From positions 53,100-117,099 of the forward strand of contig JAKPPU010000145.1 of NCBI GenBank assembly GCA_029547185.1: DNA of 64,000 nucleotides. The letters are read 5' to 3'. The notes under the pieces are model-generated. The model was given only the letters and a program-made list of their open reading frames with translations. It did no database searches and was not told the DNA's origin. Below, piece after piece: positions 61,612-64,000 of this stretch. Each line of letters opens with the position of its first letter. The first letter of the stretch is position 1. The stretch is from Deltaproteobacteria bacterium (GTDB lineage: Bacteria; Desulfobacterota; Desulfomonilia; UBA1062). Both the position numbers and the translations under genes were made by a program.

Positions 61612-63813
61612 TCAGGGCGTATCCGAATTCAGTATCCGGTGGATGATCTTCTTCAGGTCGCCGGCGCCCACAGGCTTCAAGAGCAGCTGCCTTATTCCCT
61701 GGAGCTTCGCCTCTTCCTGGCTTATGGCATCGTTGAACCCGGTGCACAGGATAACTGGGATGCCCGGGCGGAGCTTCATGAGCTTCCCGGCGAGCTCCAT
61801 ACCCGTCATCTCGGGCATGGTCATGTCGGTAATGACAAGATCGAACTCATACGGATTCGAGGTGAACAGGCTGAAAGCCTCGACGCTGCTCCCGGATGAG
61901 GTGACCTCATAGCCTGCCTTGCCGAGCGCACGCCGCAGGCTCGAAAGGAGAAACTCCTCATCGTCGACCAGGAGTATCTTTCCCTTACAGCGCTCCGGCT
62001 GTGAGCCGCTGTTTTTGGAAGACAGGGCCTTGTGCTTCACCTTGCTCACCGGAAGGTACACTTTGAACAGAGATCCTTTCCCTTCCCGGCTTTCCACGGT
62101 GATGGTTCCGCCGTGGCTCTTTACAATGCCGTATGCGATGGGGAGCCCCATGCCGGTTCCCTTGCCCAGGCTCTTGGTCGTAAAGAACGGATCGAAGATC
62201 TTCCCGACCACTTCAGGGCTCATTCCCGCACCGTCATCCTTCACGTCGATCTTGAGATACTCTCCTTCCTTGATGCCCTTGTGGCCGTGCACGGATTTGA
62301 GAATGGTGTTCTTGACCTTCACCTCTATCGTGCCCTTCTGATCTTCAATGGCATCTGCCGCGTTCTGGCAGAGATTCAGGATGATCTGCTGGATCTGGAC
62401 GGGATCGCCTATGATCGTGTCTGACTGTGCCTCGAAACGTTGCCGTATCGTGATGGTGCTCGGCAACGACGATCTCAGGAAGGCCAGGGTTTCTTCAAGC
62501 AGCGGTCTGATCCGGATCGGCTTGAGGACCTGCTCGTTTCTCCTGCCGAAGGAGAGGATCTTCTTGATGAGGTCTCTCTGGCGGTACGCTGCCTTGAGTG
62601 TTTCTTCCAGGATGTCATGGCGAATGGAACCGGGCGGCTCTTCCTCGAGGAGGGTTTCGATGTTGACGATGATGGGGGAAAGGATGTTGTTCAGATCATG
62701 TGCGATGCCGCCGGCAAACTTGTCGAGGGCTTCAATCCTCTGGGCCTGGGCCAGCTGCGCTTCAATCCTGCGTGCCTCTCCTTCGGCCTTTTCCCGTCTT
62801 GCCATCTCTTCCTTGAGCTTTCTGTTTTTCTCTTCCAGCTCGATCGTGCGGTCGCGCACGAGCTCTTCAAGTCTGTCGCGATACTTCCGCAGCTCTTCTT
62901 CCAGCAGCTTGCGTTCGGTAAGGTCGTGGCCCACGACGAGCGCTCCGATCGGTTTCCCGTCCTCGTAAATCAGCTTGACGTTGAGAGCACCGTAGATCTC
63001 CCGGCCGTCCTTCGCTATTAACTTGTAATCGATCATATCGTCGACCTTCTCGCCGGAGAGCGTCTTCTCGATCCTGTCCTGGAATATCTTCATGCCTTCC
63101 TCGTCGAGGAGATCGAACGGATTCATCGAGAGGAACTCTTCCCTGCTGTAGCCGAACTCCCTTATCATCACATCGTTGACGCTCCTGAATTTCGGACCGC
63201 GGAAATCGATCTCGTAAATGGGTGCGGGGGCAAACTGAATGAGGTGCCTTACGCTCTCCTCGCTCTCCCTAAGCGCCTCTGTCCGATCGATCACGCGCTG
63301 CTCAAGGGTGGTGTTCAGCTCTTTGAGCGCCTCTTGTGCCTGCTTGTAGCGGGTGATGTCTCTGGCAATCCCGAACCATTCAATGATTTCGCCCCGTGCA
63401 TTCATCATCGGAACCGCACGCGAGAATGTCCATCCAATGCTGCCGTCCGCCCTCATGAACCGGTGTTCGAGCTCGAAAATGCTCTTCTCGTTGATGGCCT
63501 CATCGATGAGGGCTTTTATCTGCTGCCGGTCATCCGGATGAATGTATTCTTCAAGCCATCTGCTGCTCAGCCTTTGAGCGTCGGGAAGAAAGCCTATGCC
63601 GCGAAGCCGCTGTATCTCGCTCCAGTCCGGGCTCATGCGGTATAGCACTTCCGAGCATGACATCATCAGAGCGCGAAAGCGGTCCCTGTTCTCTTTCGAT
63701 GCTTCTTCAGCCAACGCGAACCGGGCTGCTGACTGCTCCAGCTCGACAATCCGTCTTCGTGCCAGAGCCAGCTCTATTCTGAGATGCTCTTCTTCCTTTT
63801 TCGTATTCTTCAT
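61612..63813 (-). CDS. PAS-containing hybrid sensor histidine kinase
   Basis: 733 residues, soluble. An N-terminal coiled coil (1-45), a PAS/PAC at about 60-170 (FELEHRFMRADGSIGWTFSR region), a second at 200-305 (IYEIDFRGPKFRSVNDVMIREFGYSREEFL), a coiled coil at 305-375, HisKA site ALDKFAGGIAHDLNNILSP, N-box ILNLCQNAADAI, G1 KDDGAGMS, G2 GTGMGLPIAY, and a receiver (about 615-733) with acceptor Asp in LVITDMTMPEMTG. First gene before tilS by 100 bases. The input is unknown. Confidence 0.92.
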   Translation of the reverse strand: MKNTKKEEEHLRIELALARRRIVELEQSAARFALAEEASKENRDRFRALMMSCSEVLYRMSPDWSEIQRLRGIGFLPDAQRLSSRWLEEYIHPDDRQQIKALIDEAINEKSIFELEHRFMRADGSIGWTFSRAVPMMNARGEIIEWFGIARDITRYKQAQEALKELNTTLEQRVIDRTEALRESEESVRHLIQFAPAPIYEIDFRGPKFRSVNDVMIREFGYSREEFLSMNPFDLLDEEGMKIFQDRIEKTLSGEKVDDMIDYKLIAKDGREIYGALNVKLIYEDGKPIGALVVGHDLTERKLLEEELRKYRDRLEELVRDRTIELEEKNRKLKEEMARREKAEGEARRIEAQLAQAQRIEALDKFAGGIAHDLNNILSPIIVNIETLLEEEPPGSIRHDILEETLKAAYRQRDLIKKILSFGRRNEQVLKPIRIRPLLEETLAFLRSSLPSTITIRQRFEAQSDTIIGDPVQIQQIILNLCQNAADAIEDQKGTIEVKVKNTILKSVHGHKGIKEGEYLKIDVKDDGAGMSPEVVGKIFDPFFTTKSLGKGTGMGLPIAYGIVKSHGGTITVESREGKGSLFKVYLPVSKVKHKALSSKNSGSQPERCKGKILLVDDEEFLLSSLRRALGKAGYEVTSSGSSVEAFSLFTSNPYEFDLVITDMTMPEMTGMELAGKLMKLRPGIPVILCTGFNDAISQEEAKLQGIRQLLLKPVGAGDLKKIIHRILNSDTP

Positions 63814-64000
63814 TCTTGCACCCGACCGACAAGGGAAGCAGTGCCGTTTTTCGGCTCACCGATATCCGGAATAGGATCGTATGCCATACGTATCTCACCT
63901 CGCACTACATGCATTCACAAAGAGACGGATGTCTGTCCAATGAGGAAAAAAACAACTCTCTGCCGGGAGACCCTCGCGTATCCGGATCTTCCTGTCCGGC

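Noticed and set aside
63814..64000. Possible gene end at the right edge
   Set aside because: All three minus-strand frames stop within about 90-100 bases of the edge and show no protein signature; no plus-strand gene is visible either.

Overview
The window reads as a chromosomal segment of a Gram-negative anaerobe. Evidence: an LPS export pair (LptF/LptG), a TonB-dependent receptor, outer-membrane barrels, a TolC-independent CsgG-like protein, and a strictly anaerobic class III ribonucleotide reductase (NrdD/NrdG). Pyruvate phosphate dikinase, a thiolase/OB-fold/acyl-CoA dehydrogenase set and many GGxAHDxNN-type hybrid histidine kinases fit a Desulfobacterota-like (deltaproteobacterial, possibly syntrophic) host. 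That placement is inference from gene content. Genes are tightly packed with many short overlaps. I see no rRNA, tRNA, CRISPR array, transposase or prophage gene.

Layout. 1-4.2 kb (minus): three envelope genes and a TonB-dependent receptor under a cobalamin riboswitch. 4.4-6.9 kb (plus): a transcription-attenuated aroF (leader peptide, competing helices, terminator), a small HExxH protein, an FmdB-type zinc ribbon and moaC. 7.0-15.0 kb (minus): HD-GYP protein, tmk-ppdK, a FAD dehydrogenase and lptG-lptF. 15.1-19.6 kb: an OmpA-like lipoprotein, then a MoxR/DUF58/transglutaminase operon. 19.7-28.4 kb: two hybrid kinases, endonuclease V, nrdG, a stand-alone receiver and nrdD with paired NrdR boxes. 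28.4-29.2 kb: an 800-base gene-free stretch with REP-like and long-hairpin structure. 29.2-36.0 kb: acyl-CoA ligase, DUF3473-type polysaccharide deacetylase, NAD synthetase, and a compact ACP / adenylating ligase / PP-loop amidotransferase operon. 36.0-41.1 kb (minus): the rpsP-khpA-rimM-trmD-SPOUT-rplS-rnhB-yraN-Mut7C-nrnA housekeeping operon. 41.3-44.8 kb: a class III aminotransferase with a kinase-fold partner, an XRE-cupin regulator and a small Cys protein. 44.8-46.5 kb (minus): amt-glnB under a sigma-54 promoter. 46.5-51.5 kb: a second, nearly identical XRE-cupin regulator followed by thiolase, DUF35 OB-fold protein and acyl-CoA dehydrogenase. 51.5-64 kb (minus): BON protein, DUF2795 protein, uvrA, SurA/PpiC-type foldase, mfd, tilS and a third hybrid kinase.

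The strongest non-obvious signals are: (1) a complete aromatic-amino-acid attenuator in front of aroF, whose leader peptide has eight aromatic codons out of ten; (2) a NrdR box pair exactly 31 bp apart; (3) a -24/-12 promoter for amt; (4) a probable ATT initiation codon for lptG; (5) two promoters placed so that their transcripts would be leaderless or nearly so; (6) duplicated XRE-cupin regulators with a conserved DNA-binding half and a diverged sensor half; and (7) unassigned structured non-coding DNA at 28.9-29.1 kb and 46.76-46.84 kb. The best candidates for an undescribed pathway are the ACP/ligase/amidotransferase operon and the aminotransferase/kinase-fold pair. Neither can be assigned a product from sequence alone.
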